A stretch of DNA of 64,000 nt from Paramagnetospirillum magneticum AMB-1 (GCF_000009985.1 NC_007626.1:2597943-2661942), one strand, 5' to 3'. Numbered from the stretch's first letter, positions 40,799 through 50,726 are shown. Numbers and translations: made by a program. The notes: generated from the letters alone by a model not told the origin.

Positions 40799-42106
40799 AT
40801 GATCCGTCTGGCCAACGTCATCGTAGCCCATACTGACGCGAGCGCCGCCGAAGGGGTCCTGGCGCGCCTGTCCCACAACGGCTACCACGCCCTGCACGCC
40901 ACCAGCCGCGATCAGGTTCTGAAGCTGGCCGAGTACGAACACCCGGACCTGATCCTGGTGGGCGATGTGGGCGAGGATTCCATCGGGCTGGGCAATTGCC
41001 TGAAACAGGAACCGCTACTGGCCGACATTCCCATGGTGCTGCTGGTGGACAAGGTGACGGCCGAGGCGGCGGAAAAGGCCTGTGCCGCCGGCCTGGACGA
41101 CACCATTTCCATGCATGACGACGACATGGAGATGCTTTCGCGGCTCAGGCCTCTGGTGCGTCTCGCCACCATGCATGCCGAACTGCGTCACCGGGCCTGT
41201 GCCGCTCAGCCTTTCGGGGTCACCGCCAGCGTGCGGGCCAGCGTGCCCGAGGGCAACCGCCCCTGCGTCCTGGTGGTCGGCCATGACCGCGACGGCGTGG
41301 GCGCCATTCTCGGCGCCTCGGCCGAGGTGATCACCAGCGCCAATCTCTACGATGCGGAAAGCCTGCTGGAGAACCGCAATTTCGACGCCGCCGTGGTAAC
41401 CACCGACGGGGATCTGGAAGGCTATCTGGCCTTCACCTCCCAGGTGCGCAACAACCCCAGGCTGTTCAACCTGCCCATGGTCCTGGTGGTGGACAGAGGC
41501 GTGGCGGCGGCCGAGGTCTATCGCCGCGGCGCCAGCCGGGTGCTGGTCCGGCCCTTCGATTCCGGCATCCTGCGGGCTTCGGTCCTGGGCATGGTGCGTC
41601 GCCAGCAATTGCGCTGGGCCATCCGCGCCGCCCTGTTCGAAAGCCTGAAGGACCAGACCCGCGATCCCCTGACCGGCGTCTACAGCCGCGCCTACCTGGA
41701 CACCTATCTGGCCGAGCGCCTGGAGGTGGCCAAGACCCACGACCGCCATCTGGCCGTGGTATTCTTTTACATTCCCAATATCGAGGGGGTGCGCAGCCAT
41801 TTCGGCGACGATGCCGCCGAGCATCTGGCCCAGCAATTGGGGCAGTGGATCAACGGCCTGTTGCGGGCCGAGGATCTGACGGCACTTTACGCCAAGAATC
41901 AGTTCTGCGTGGTGCTGCCCGATACTCCCACCGTCGAGGCCGAGGTGGTGATGCACCGCATCGCCGGCGTGCTGGCGTATACGGATTTCGCCGTGCGCGA
42001 GGTCTATCAGCCGGTGAAGGTCTGGGTTCAGGTGGCTTGCACCGACGCCAAGACCACCGATACGCTGGACTCGCTGCTGGCCCGGGTTCAGGCCAAGCTG
42101 GATTGA
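40799..42106 (+). CDS. Two-receiver protein with degenerate GGDEF domain (PleD-like)
   Basis: 435 residues from the ATG at 40799. The order is receiver domain (about 5-125), second receiver-like domain (about 155-275), then a GGDEF-type domain (about 290-435), as in PleD. The GGDEF signature is replaced by AKNQF in YAKNQFCVVLPDT, and RxGGDEF metal and GTP residues are absent, so cyclase activity is unlikely. The DPLTGVYSRAYL entry motif is kept. Receiver 1 lacks an obvious classic Asp-Lys set. It may be a regulatory or c-di-GMP-sensing pseudo-enzyme. Confidence 0.82.
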   Translation: MIRLANVIVAHTDASAAEGVLARLSHNGYHALHATSRDQVLKLAEYEHPDLILVGDVGEDSIGLGNCLKQEPLLADIPMVLLVDKVTAEAAEKACAAGLDDTISMHDDDMEMLSRLRPLVRLATMHAELRHRACAAQPFGVTASVRASVPEGNRPCVLVVGHDRDGVGAILGASAEVITSANLYDAESLLENRNFDAAVVTTDGDLEGYLAFTSQVRNNPRLFNLPMVLVVDRGVAAAEVYRRGASRVLVRPFDSGILRASVLGMVRRQQLRWAIRAALFESLKDQTRDPLTGVYSRAYLDTYLAERLEVAKTHDRHLAVVFFYIPNIEGVRSHFGDDAAEHLAQQLGQWINGLLRAEDLTALYAKNQFCVVLPDTPTVEAEVVMHRIAGVLAYTDFAVREVYQPVKVWVQVACTDAKTTDTLDSLLARVQAKLD

Positions 42107-42125
42107 TTTCCGGGAAGGAATCGCG

Positions 42126-42773
42126 GTGAGGATCGAATACGTCTTCGATACCGTCTGTCCCTGGTGCTACGTGGGAAAGCGCCGCCTGGAGCGTGCCCTG
42201 GCCCAACGCCCCGAGACACGGGCGCGGATCATCTGGCGCCCGTTCCTGCTCAATCCCGACCTGCCGCCCGAAGGCATCGACCGGCGGACCTATCTGGACC
42301 GCAAGTTCGGCGGATCGGCCCGCGTCCAGCGCGTCCATGCCGCCGTCGCCGCCGCCGGCAAGACCGAAGGCATCGAGTTCGACTTCGAGTCCATCACCCG
42401 CATGCCCAATTCGCTCAACTCCCACCGGCTGATCCGATACGCCGGCGCTTCGGGGCGCGAGGGCGAACTGGTGGAAGCGCTGTATCAGGCCTACTTCTCC
42501 CAGGGATTGGATATCGGCGATGTGGAGGTGCTGACCTCCCTCGGCGCCACCATCGGGCTGGAGCGGGAGGCGCTGCACGCCTTCCTGACCTCGGACGCCG
42601 ATGCCGCCAGCGTGCTCAACGACAATGCCCGCGCCCACCGCCTTGGAGTCAACGGCGTGCCCTGCCTGATCCTCGACAGCTCCTACGCCCTGGCCGGCGC
42701 CCAGGAGCCCGACATCCTGCTCCGCCTGATCGACATTGTGCGCGAAAGCCAGCCGGAAGCGGCGTTCAGCTGA
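42126..42773 (+). CDS. DsbA-family (FrnE-like) thioredoxin-fold oxidoreductase
   Basis: 215 residues from GTG. The DTVCPWCYVGKRRLE motif near the start holds a CxxC redox pair, and GVNGVPCLIL holds the cis-Pro loop. The insertion domain is helical. No signal peptide, so cytoplasmic. The family includes FrnE and 2-hydroxychromene-2-carboxylate isomerases; the CPWC pair favours redox use. Confidence 0.85.
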   Translation: MRIEYVFDTVCPWCYVGKRRLERALAQRPETRARIIWRPFLLNPDLPPEGIDRRTYLDRKFGGSARVQRVHAAVAAAGKTEGIEFDFESITRMPNSLNSHRLIRYAGASGREGELVEALYQAYFSQGLDIGDVEVLTSLGATIGLEREALHAFLTSDADAASVLNDNARAHRLGVNGVPCLILDSSYALAGAQEPDILLRLIDIVRESQPEAAFS

Positions 42774-42803
42774 GACCTTCCATGCAGGCGCCGCCCGAAC
42801 ATG

Positions 42804-42829
42804 AAAAGGGGAAGCCGAACGGCTTCCCC
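42804..42829. terminator. Terminator between convergent genes
   Basis: A 10-bp stem GGGGAAGCCG with a 2-base loop, followed on minus by TTTT (42804-42807), so it mainly serves the aminotransferase gene; on plus a looser T-rich stretch follows. Confidence 0.7.
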
Positions 42830-42855
42830 TGAAATGTTTTCACGATGAGAGAGGG

Positions 42856-44058
42856 CTACCCCCTCACCTCGGACGCCAGGCTGCGTTCCAGTTCGGCCAT
42901 GCCACCGGGCATGTCCACCTTGCCGCCGGCGGCGCGCATGGCCGAGCCCAGGGCGTGCAGGGTGCGGAACAGGTTGGGGGCGCGGCTCTGCTCGCCCATC
43001 TGGCCGATGCGGACGATGGGCAGGCCGAAGGCGCCGGAGATTTCCACCTTGTGCACCTGGCTCATGATGTGGCGGACCTGATCGGCCGAGATGACCTCGG
43101 GCAGTTCGATGCCCACCACGGAGTTGAGGCGGGAATCCTCGGCGATCAGCAGCTTGAGGCCCATGGCCTCGACGCCGTTCTGCAACGCCTTGGAGCACTG
43201 GGCATGGCGGCGGAAGCGGCCCGGCAGGGTCTCGTCGCCGATCAGGCGCAGCGCCTCGTGCAGCGCCAGGATGCCCGACACTGGAGCGGTGTAGTGGTAG
43301 GAGTGGTTGTGCCAGAACTGGTGGGCCAGACGGGCGTCCAGGCACCAATGGGCCATGGGGCTGTTGCGCGCCTCAATGCGGGCGAAGGCCTCTTCCGAGA
43401 AGGCGATCAGCGACACGCCGGGAATGGAGGACAGACCCTTCTGGCCGCCGGTGATGATGGCATCGACCATCCACTCATCCATTTCCATGGGCATGGTGGA
43501 GAGCGTGCACACCGCATCGACGATGTTGAGGCAGCCGTATTGCTTGCCCAGGCGACAGATCTCCACCAGATCGCGGTTCCACACCGTGTTGGAGGTCTCG
43601 CCCTGCACCACGGTCAGAATCTGGAATCGGCCGGTCTTCAGCGCCTTTTCCACGTCCTCGGCGGAAATGGCCCGCTTGTCGGGGGCGTCCAGGCGGGTGA
43701 CGTCGCCGCCCACCCGGTCGGCCATCTCGGCCAGACGGCGGGAAAACAGGCCGTTGCAGATGGACAGGACCCGGGTCCCCGGCTCCACCAGATTGGCGAT
43801 GGCCATCTCCATGGCGGCCGAAGCCGGACCGGCCACGCCCATCACATGGGGGGAATTGGTCTGGAAGACGTAGCGCCCCATGGTCTTCACCTGTTCGATC
43901 ACCGCATTCATGGTGTCGCCCAGATGGTTGATGATCAGCGAGTTGGCCATGGCCACCTTGGGCGGAATCGGCACGGGGCCGGCGCCCATCATCAACAGGG
44001 GTTCGTCAGGCAGGATATTGTCCAGGGGGATGACGGTCGGGGGCGTGGGGTATTTCAT
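42856..44058 (-). CDS. Class V aminotransferase, alanine/serine-glyoxylate type
   Basis: 400 residues from the ATG at 44058. PLP enzyme of fold type I: GVAGPASAAMEMAIANL for phosphate contacts, VQGETSNTVWNRDL, VDAVCTLSTMPMEMDEW with the PLP Asp, and ITGGQKGLSS with the Schiff-base Lys. The ending with RIGQMGEQSR is as in AGXT-like enzymes. It probably moves amino groups to glyoxylate. It lies 38 bases downstream of mfd, possibly with its own promoter. Confidence 0.9.
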   Translation of the reverse strand: MKYPTPPTVIPLDNILPDEPLLMMGAGPVPIPPKVAMANSLIINHLGDTMNAVIEQVKTMGRYVFQTNSPHVMGVAGPASAAMEMAIANLVEPGTRVLSICNGLFSRRLAEMADRVGGDVTRLDAPDKRAISAEDVEKALKTGRFQILTVVQGETSNTVWNRDLVEICRLGKQYGCLNIVDAVCTLSTMPMEMDEWMVDAIITGGQKGLSSIPGVSLIAFSEEAFARIEARNSPMAHWCLDARLAHQFWHNHSYHYTAPVSGILALHEALRLIGDETLPGRFRRHAQCSKALQNGVEAMGLKLLIAEDSRLNSVVGIELPEVISADQVRHIMSQVHKVEISGAFGLPIVRIGQMGEQSRAPNLFRTLHALGSAMRAAGGKVDMPGGMAELERSLASEVRG

Positions 44059-44096
44059 GTCAGTTCCTAAAGGCGGGATTCGCCTATACTCCTTTT

Positions 44097-47000
44097 TCAG
44101 GCCGATGCCAATTCCGCCAGTTTGCCGATGACGTTGCGCAATCCGACAATGCGCTGCTTGGGGTCCTCCCAGGCGCGCAGGAAGACGATCTTGTGGTCGG
44201 GCCTGATCTTGCACGACCCGGCCGAGCGGGCGATGAACTGCACCAGGGCGGCCGGGTTGGCGAAGACGTTGCCGCGCAGGGAGACCACCGCCCCCTTCGG
44301 CCCCGAATCCACCTTGTCGATGCCGGCCAGCTTGCACAGCGCCTTGATGGCCACCACCTCCAGCAGGTTTTCCACCTCCGGCGGCAGCTTGCCGAAACGG
44401 TCGATCAGTTCGGCGGCCAGGGCCTCGATCTCCGCCTGATCGGCCAGCGAGCCGATGCGGCGGTAAAGCGACAGGCGCACCGACAGATCGGCCACATAGG
44501 TCTCGGGGATCAGCACCGGCGTGCCCACGGCAATCTGCGGCGACCATTCCTCGGCCGCCTCGCCCCCCTGCCCGCCCTTGGCGGCGGCGACGGCCTCTTC
44601 CAGCAATTGCTGGTACAGCTCGACGCCGACCTCGCGGATGTGCCCCGACTGCTCCTCGCCCAGCAGATTGCCGGCGCCCCGGATGTCCAGATCGTGGCTG
44701 GCCAACTGGAAGCCGGCGCCCAGGGTGTCGAGGGCTTGCATCACCTGCAGGCGCTTTTCCGCCGCCTTGGACAGCACCTTGTCGTTGGGCAGGGTGAAAT
44801 AGGCATAGCCGCGGGTCTTGCCGCGCCCCACCCGGCCGCGAAGCTGGTAGAGCTGGCCCAGGCCGAACATGTCGGCGCGGTGGATGATCAAGGTGTTGAC
44901 CGAGGGCATGTCGATGCCGGATTCGATGATGTTGGTGGACAGCAGCACGTCGTACTGCTTCTCGCCAAAGGCCACCATCACCTCTTCCAGGTCGGCGGGC
45001 GCCAGACGGCCATGGGCCACGGCGGTCTTGACCTCGGGCACCAGCTTGGCGAGACGCTCGGCCACCCGGTCGATGTCGGCCAGACGCGGGCAGACGTAGA
45101 ACACCTGTCCGCCGCGGTAGCGCTCGCGCAGGATGGATTCGCGCAGCACCACCGGGTCATAGGGCAGCACGAAGGTGCGTACCGCCAGCCGGTCGATGGG
45201 CGGCGTGGCGATGACGCTCATCTCCTTGACCCCCGACAGCGCCATCTGCAGCGTGCGGGGAATGGGCGTGGCGGTCAGCGTCAACACATGAACGTCGGCT
45301 TTGAGCTGCTTCAGGCGCTCCTTGTGAGCCACACCGAAATGCTGCTCTTCGTCGATGATCAGCAGGCCCAGGCGTTTGAAACCGATGCCCTTGGCCAGCA
45401 GCGCATGGGTGCCGACCACGACGTCAACCGAGCCGTCGGCCACCCCGGCCTTGACCTCGGAGGCGGTCTTGGCGGTGACCAGCCGCGACAGTTGCTCGAC
45501 CCGCACCGGCAGGCCGGAGAAGCGCTCCTTGAAGGTGCGGTAATGCTGGCGGGCCAGCAGCGTGGTGGGCACCACCACCGCCACCTGCAACCCCTGGAGC
45601 GCCGCCACGAAGGCGACGCGCATGGCCACCTCGGTCTTGCCGAAGCCCACATCGCCACAGATCAGGCGGTCCATGGGCTTGCCCGAGGCCAGATCGGCGA
45701 TGGAATCCTCGATGGCCCGCATCTGGTCTTCGGTCTCGGCAAAGGGGAAACGGGCGCAGAACTCGTCGTACAGCCCTTCCGCCGGCACCAGGGCCTCGCC
45801 CTGGCGCATCTTGCGCTGGGCGGCGATGCCGATCAGCTGGTCGGCGATGTCCCTGATGCGCTTCTTCAGCTTGGCCTTGCGGGCCTGCCAGGCGGTGCCG
45901 CCCAGCTTGTCCAGCGACACGCCGGCCTGCTCCGAGCCGAAACGGGTCAGGACGTCGATGTTCTCCACCGGCACGAACAGCTTGTCGCCGCCGTCATAGA
46001 GCACCCGCAGGCAATCATGGGGCGCACCGGAGACTTCCAGGGCAACGAGGCCGTCATAGCGGCCGATGCCGTGCTCGACGTGGACCACCAGATCGCCTTC
46101 GGCCAGGGCCGAGGCCTCGGCGATGAATTGGGCGCCCTTCTTCTTCTTGCGGGCGGGCCGCGCTAGGCGGTCGCCCAGGATGTCCTGCTCGGTGATCACC
46201 GCCAGATCGGGGGTGGCGAAGCCATGGTCGAGGCCGAGAACGGCAACGGCGACCCGGCCCTTGTCCAATCCTTGAGCCTCGGCCCAGCTCTCCACCGTCT
46301 CGATGCCCTTGATGCCGTGATCGCGCAGCACCCCGGCGAGGCGGTCGCGGGACCCCTGGGTCCAGGCGGCGATCACCACCCGGCGCCCGGCCTTGGCCTG
46401 CTCCTCGGCATGTTCGCGCACGCAGTCGTAGACGTTGACGCCCGGCCGGGCCCGCATATCAGCGAAATCACGGCCCAGCCGCCCGCCGGCATCGACGGCA
46501 CCCTCGTCTCCCTCCACCGCGTCGAAGGGCGACAGGTGCAGCACCGGACGCGCCGCCAGCAGGCGGTCCCATTCGGCGCGCTCCAGATACAGGCGCTCGG
46601 GCAGGATGGGGTGATAGACCATGCCGGATTCGGTCAGCCCCGCTCCGGCCAGACCGGCGCGGGCGTCGAAATATTCCAGCACCAGGGCATGACGGGCGGT
46701 CAGAGCCTCGTCCGACTGGTGGTCCAGCACCACCGCCGCCTCGGGCACATAGGCGAACAGGGTGTCGAGACCGTCATGGAATAGCGGCAGCCAGTGCTCC
46801 ATGCCGTTGAACTTGATGCCCTCGGAGATGGCCTCGTAAAGGGGGTCCGGCCCCGAGATCACCCCGAACATCTCGCGGTAATTGGTGCGGAAGCGGGCGA
46901 TCGACGCGTCGTCCAGGCCCACTTCGCTGACCGGACGGCAGACAAAGCCCGCCATCGGCCCGGTGGTACGCTGGCTCATGGGGTCGAAGGACCGCACCGA

Positions 47001-47576
47001 GTCGATCTCGTCGCCAAAGAAGTCCAGGCGCAGGGGCTCGGCCGAGCCCGGCGGATACAGGTCGACGATGCCGCCTCTGACCGCGTATTCGCCCGGTTCC
47101 ATCACGGTGTCGGCGCGCACATAGCCGTTCTTGGACAGAAAGCCGATCAGCTTGTCCATGGACAGACGCGAGCCCTTGCGGGCATCCAGCGTCGCCGAGG
47201 CCAGGGCCTCACGCGGCGGCACGCGCTGGGCCAGACCGGGGACGGTGGTCAGGACCACGAAGGCGCCCTTCACCCCGTCGGCGAGACGCGCCAGGGTATC
47301 GATACGCCGCGCCACCATGTCCACATGGGGCGAGACCCGGTCATAGGGCACGCAATCCCAGCCGGGGAATTCCAGCACCTGAAGATCGGGTGCAAAAAAT
47401 GCCAGCGCCTCGGCCACGCGGGCCATGCGGCCCTCATCGCGGGCCACATGTAAAATGCCGCCCTGGGCGCAGCCACCGGCCGCCAGTTCGGCCAGCAGCA
47501 AGGCGTCGCGCCCTTCCGGCGCTCCGGCAAGCTTGCGGCGCCCAGGCTGCGCGATAAGATTATCGATATTTTTCAA
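44097..47576 (-). CDS. mfd: Transcription-repair coupling factor Mfd
   Basis: 1159 residues, full length. The UvrB-like N-terminal domains come first, then the RNA-polymerase interaction domain (GDLVVHVEHGIGRYDGL, about 490), SF2 motor motifs GDVGFGKTEVA and DEEQHFGV, the RecG-type TRG region, and the C-terminal UvrA-binding module. It removes RNA polymerase stalled at lesions and recruits UvrA, whose gene lies 3.5 kb away. It overlaps sdhE by 4 bases. Confidence 0.97.
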   Translation of the reverse strand: MKNIDNLIAQPGRRKLAGAPEGRDALLLAELAAGGCAQGGILHVARDEGRMARVAEALAFFAPDLQVLEFPGWDCVPYDRVSPHVDMVARRIDTLARLADGVKGAFVVLTTVPGLAQRVPPREALASATLDARKGSRLSMDKLIGFLSKNGYVRADTVMEPGEYAVRGGIVDLYPPGSAEPLRLDFFGDEIDSVRSFDPMSQRTTGPMAGFVCRPVSEVGLDDASIARFRTNYREMFGVISGPDPLYEAISEGIKFNGMEHWLPLFHDGLDTLFAYVPEAAVVLDHQSDEALTARHALVLEYFDARAGLAGAGLTESGMVYHPILPERLYLERAEWDRLLAARPVLHLSPFDAVEGDEGAVDAGGRLGRDFADMRARPGVNVYDCVREHAEEQAKAGRRVVIAAWTQGSRDRLAGVLRDHGIKGIETVESWAEAQGLDKGRVAVAVLGLDHGFATPDLAVITEQDILGDRLARPARKKKKGAQFIAEASALAEGDLVVHVEHGIGRYDGLVALEVSGAPHDCLRVLYDGGDKLFVPVENIDVLTRFGSEQAGVSLDKLGGTAWQARKAKLKKRIRDIADQLIGIAAQRKMRQGEALVPAEGLYDEFCARFPFAETEDQMRAIEDSIADLASGKPMDRLICGDVGFGKTEVAMRVAFVAALQGLQVAVVVPTTLLARQHYRTFKERFSGLPVRVEQLSRLVTAKTASEVKAGVADGSVDVVVGTHALLAKGIGFKRLGLLIIDEEQHFGVAHKERLKQLKADVHVLTLTATPIPRTLQMALSGVKEMSVIATPPIDRLAVRTFVLPYDPVVLRESILRERYRGGQVFYVCPRLADIDRVAERLAKLVPEVKTAVAHGRLAPADLEEVMVAFGEKQYDVLLSTNIIESGIDMPSVNTLIIHRADMFGLGQLYQLRGRVGRGKTRGYAYFTLPNDKVLSKAAEKRLQVMQALDTLGAGFQLASHDLDIRGAGNLLGEEQSGHIREVGVELYQQLLEEAVAAAKGGQGGEAAEEWSPQIAVGTPVLIPETYVADLSVRLSLYRRIGSLADQAEIEALAAELIDRFGKLPPEVENLLEVVAIKALCKLAGIDKVDSGPKGAVVSLRGNVFANPAALVQFIARSAGSCKIRPDHKIVFLRAWEDPKQRIVGLRNVIGKLAELASA

Positions 47577-47839
47577 ATTGGTGCGGCTTCACTCTGAACG
47601 AATTTCTTGATCATGGCCATCACGTCATGATCCAGCACGGCCGGCACCTCTGCCTTGCCGGTGACCCAGTTGAACAGGTCGGAATCGTTCTCGGCAATCA
47701 GGGATTCGAAACGTTCGGCCTGCTCGGATGTCAGTGTTTCCAGGTATTTGGCGGCAAAGCCGCCGAACAGGATGTCGTTCTCGTTGGAGCCCATGTGATG
47801 GGCCCTGAACATCAGGCGCTTCAGTCGATCTTGATCCAT
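47573..47839 (-). CDS. sdhE: SdhE-family flavinylation factor (FAD assembly factor)
   Basis: 88 residues from MDQDRLKRLMF; other in-frame starts lie 12 and 51 bases upstream. Helical SdhE/DUF339 fold, placed next to mfd and recG as in many alphaproteobacteria. The family motif RGxxE reads MGSNE here, so the Arg usually linked to covalent flavin attachment is missing. The rest (NDILFGGFAAKYL, DLFNWVTGKAEVP) fits well. Confidence 0.85.
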   Translation of the reverse strand: MDQDRLKRLMFRAHHMGSNENDILFGGFAAKYLETLTSEQAERFESLIAENDSDLFNWVTGKAEVPAVLDHDVMAMIKKFVQSEAAPI

Positions 47840-47910
47840 TGTATCCGGCATTGCGTCGGTTTCGGAGCCGACTAGGATATAGCCCCTCATTGTCCGAATG
47901 TCAGCCCGCC

Positions 47911-49992
47911 ATGCGCCCCCAGGTTCTGTTTCCCCTGTTTGCCCCGGTAACCACCCTGCCCGGCATCGGTCCGCGCCTCGCGCCCCTTTACCAGCGGCTG
48001 GTGGGGGACAAGGTGCTTGACCTGCTGTGGCACCTGCCTACGGGCGTGGTTGACCGCCGCTTCGCCCCGAAGGTGGCCGAGGCCCCCCACGGCAAGGTCG
48101 CCACGCTGACCCTTCGGGTGGATGCCCATTTTCCGTCGTCGTCGCCCAAGCGCCCCTACCGGGTGCGCATGAGCGACGAGACCGGCTTCCTGCATCTGGT
48201 GTTCTTCCACGGTCGCGAGGACTGGCTGCGCAAGCAATTGCCCGAGGGCGAGATCCGGGTGGTCAGCGGCCAGGTCGAGCACTTCAACAACGAGATCCAG
48301 ATCAGCCATCCCGACCACATCGTGCCCCTGGACCAGATCGCCCAGGTGATGGCCGTCGAGCCGGTCTACGGCCTGACCGCGGGTCTCACCGGCCGCGCAG
48401 TGGCCAAGACCGTCGCCGCCGCTGTGGCCAAGGCCCCGGAGCTTCCCGAATGGCAGGATGTCCATTGGCTGGACCGGCAGAACTGGCCCACCTGGCACGC
48501 GGCGCTGACCGCCCTTCACCATCCCGCCGATGAGCACGGCGCCATCGGCGACACCCCGGCCCGGCGGCGCCTCGCCTTCGATGAATTGCTGGCTAACCAA
48601 TTGGCGCTGGCCATGGTCCGCGCCCAGATGCGCAAGCTGAAGGGACGGCCGCTGGTGGGGGATGGCTCCCTGCGCTCCAAGGTGATGGCCGCCCTGCCCT
48701 ACACCCTGACGGGGGCGCAAAGCCGCTCGCTGGCCGAGATCGACGCCGACATGGCCCAGCCGCTGCGCATGCTGAGGCTGCTGCAGGGCGACGTGGGCAG
48801 CGGCAAGACGGTGGTGGCGCTGCTGGCCATGCTCACCGCCGTCGAGGCCGGCTGTCAGGCCGCCATGATGGCGCCGACGGAAATCCTGGCCCGCCAGCAC
48901 TATGCCGGCATCGCCCCGCTGGCCGAGGCGGCGGGTCTGAAAGTCGCCCTGCTGACCGGGCGCGACAAGGGAAAGGCGCGGGACGCCGTGCTGGCCGGGC
49001 TGGCCTCGGGCGAGACCCATATCATGCTGGGCACCCATGCCCTGTTCCAGGAGGACGTGGCCTTCAAGGATCTGGCCCTGGCGGTGATCGACGAGCAGCA
49101 TCGCTTTGGGGTGCATCAGCGGCTGGAACTGGCGGCCAAAGGCCTCGCCGTCGATATGCTGGTGATGACCGCCACCCCCATTCCCCGCACCCTGCTGCTG
49201 ACCGCCTATGGCGACATGGATGCGTCCCGCCTGGACGAGAAGCCGCCGGGCAGGAAGCCCATCGACACCCGCGTGGTCCCCCTGGCCCGCCTGGACGAAA
49301 TGGTGGCCGGAGTGGGCCGCGCCATTTCCGGCGGGGCGCGGGCCTATTGGGTCTGCCCACTGGTGGAGGAATCGGAAACCTCGGACCTCGCCGCCGCCGA
49401 GGAGCGCCACCGCCACCTCTCCCAGGTGTTCGGCGACCGGGTCGGCCTTGTCCATGGCCGCATGAAGGGCGCCGCCAAGGACAAGGTGATGGCCGAGTTC
49501 GCCGCCGGGGAGTTGGACATCCTGGTGGCCACCACGGTGATCGAGGTGGGCGTCGACGTGCCCGCGGCCAACATCATGGTCATCGAGCACGCCGAGCGCT
49601 TTGGGCTGGCCCAGTTGCACCAGTTGCGCGGCCGGGTGGGACGCGGCACCCGGGAATCCCGCTGCCTGCTGCTCTACGGCCATCCCCTGGGCGAGATCGC
49701 CAAGGCCCGCCTGGAAATCATGCGCGCGACCGAGGACGGGTTCCGCATCGCCGAGGAGGATTTGCGCCTGCGGGGCGGCGGCGAGATGCTGGGGACCCGG
49801 CAAAGCGGCCTGCCCGAATTCAGGCTGGCCGATCTCGCCATTCACGGCGAATTGCTGGCCGCCGCCCGCGACGATGCCCGCCTGATCCTGGACCGTGACC
49901 CGGAATTGTCCGGCCCAAGGGGTGAGGCCTTGCGGGTTCTGCTCTACCTGTTCGAGCGCGACGCGGCGGTCAGGACGTTAAGGTCGGGGTGA
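47911..49992 (+). CDS. recG: ATP-dependent DNA helicase RecG
   Basis: 693 residues from the ATG at 47911, 71 bases from the divergent sdhE. N-terminal wedge (OB) domain, Walker A GDVGSGKTVVA, DEQHRFGVHQR, TATPIPRTL and the C-terminal QLRGRVGRG helicase motif. It remodels stalled forks and Holliday junctions. Confidence 0.96.
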   Translation: MRPQVLFPLFAPVTTLPGIGPRLAPLYQRLVGDKVLDLLWHLPTGVVDRRFAPKVAEAPHGKVATLTLRVDAHFPSSSPKRPYRVRMSDETGFLHLVFFHGREDWLRKQLPEGEIRVVSGQVEHFNNEIQISHPDHIVPLDQIAQVMAVEPVYGLTAGLTGRAVAKTVAAAVAKAPELPEWQDVHWLDRQNWPTWHAALTALHHPADEHGAIGDTPARRRLAFDELLANQLALAMVRAQMRKLKGRPLVGDGSLRSKVMAALPYTLTGAQSRSLAEIDADMAQPLRMLRLLQGDVGSGKTVVALLAMLTAVEAGCQAAMMAPTEILARQHYAGIAPLAEAAGLKVALLTGRDKGKARDAVLAGLASGETHIMLGTHALFQEDVAFKDLALAVIDEQHRFGVHQRLELAAKGLAVDMLVMTATPIPRTLLLTAYGDMDASRLDEKPPGRKPIDTRVVPLARLDEMVAGVGRAISGGARAYWVCPLVEESETSDLAAAEERHRHLSQVFGDRVGLVHGRMKGAAKDKVMAEFAAGELDILVATTVIEVGVDVPAANIMVIEHAERFGLAQLHQLRGRVGRGTRESRCLLLYGHPLGEIAKARLEIMRATEDGFRIAEEDLRLRGGGEMLGTRQSGLPEFRLADLAIHGELLAAARDDARLILDRDPELSGPRGEALRVLLYLFERDAAVRTLRSG

Positions 49993-50066
49993 ACCACGAA
50001 GGAGCGAAGGCACGAAGGAACACGAAGAAGATATCCTTCCCCTTTCCTTCGTGCCTTCGTGGTTCA
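49991..50066. terminator. Long inverted repeat between recG and the GDT1 gene
   Basis: ACCACGAAGG...GCACGAAGGAA on the left pairs with TTCCTTCGTGCCTTCGTGGT on the right. A short internal partial duplication interrupts the left arm. It lies between convergent genes and likely stops both; the TTCGTGCCTTCGTGGT unit looks like a dispersed repeat. Confidence 0.55.
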
Positions 50067-50083
50067 AATCATCGTTTCACCCC

Positions 50084-50665
50084 TTAACCCATCACCGCCT
50101 TGCCCACATCGGTTAGCGCCAGGACGCCCAGGATGGCGAACAGGGCGGCGGCGACCATACGCACCAGCTTGAGCGGCAGCTTCTCGGCCATGGCGTTGCC
50201 CACGAACACGGCGGGCACGTCGGCGATCAGCATGCCCAGCGTGGTGCCCATGGTGACGAACAGCAGGTCGCCAAAGCGCGCCCCCAGGGCGACGGTGGCG
50301 ATCTGGGTCTTGTCGCCGATCTCCACCAGGAAGAACGCCACGGTGGTGGCGACGAAGGGACCGGCCTTCTCCCACATCCTGGGCTGCTCGTCCTCGTCCA
50401 TCTTGTCGGGGACCAGGGTCCATGCCGCCATGGCGATGAAGGAAAGGCCGACGATCCAGCGCATGGTTTCTGGGCCGATCCAGCGGGCGGCCTCGACGCC
50501 CAGCAGGGCCGCAAGGCCGTGATTGGCCACGGTGGCCACCAGGATACCGGCGACCACCGCCCAGGGCTTCCTGAACTTGGCGGCGAGCAGCAGGGCGAGA
50601 AGCTGGGTCTTGTCGCCGATCTCGGCGGCAGTGACCACGGCAAGGGAAACCAGCAGCGATTCCAT
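50084..50665 (-). CDS. TMEM165/GDT1-family cation (Mn2+) transporter
   Basis: 193 residues from the ATG at 50665, six membrane helices in two homologous halves, each with the family motif EIGDKTQ (about residues 15-21 and 112-118). The family moves Mn2+ or Ca2+ out of the cytoplasm. A yybP-ykoY type riboswitch directly upstream on the same strand supports Mn2+ as substrate. Confidence 0.9.
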   Translation of the reverse strand: MESLLVSLAVVTAAEIGDKTQLLALLLAAKFRKPWAVVAGILVATVANHGLAALLGVEAARWIGPETMRWIVGLSFIAMAAWTLVPDKMDEDEQPRMWEKAGPFVATTVAFFLVEIGDKTQIATVALGARFGDLLFVTMGTTLGMLIADVPAVFVGNAMAEKLPLKLVRMVAAALFAILGVLALTDVGKAVMG

Positions 50666-50679
50666 AAGGCACCAAATGG

Positions 50680-50726
50680 GGGATTGGGCAACGCATGACC
50701 GATGGCCCGGAAACCCGCCCAATCCC
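50680..50726 (-). promoter_or_regulatory. Expression-platform hairpin of the riboswitch
   Basis: GGGATTGGGC (50680-50689) pairs with GCCCAATCCC (50717-50726), a 10-bp stem. It lies just before the ribosome site, with no T run, so control of translation is more likely than termination. Confidence 0.6.
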
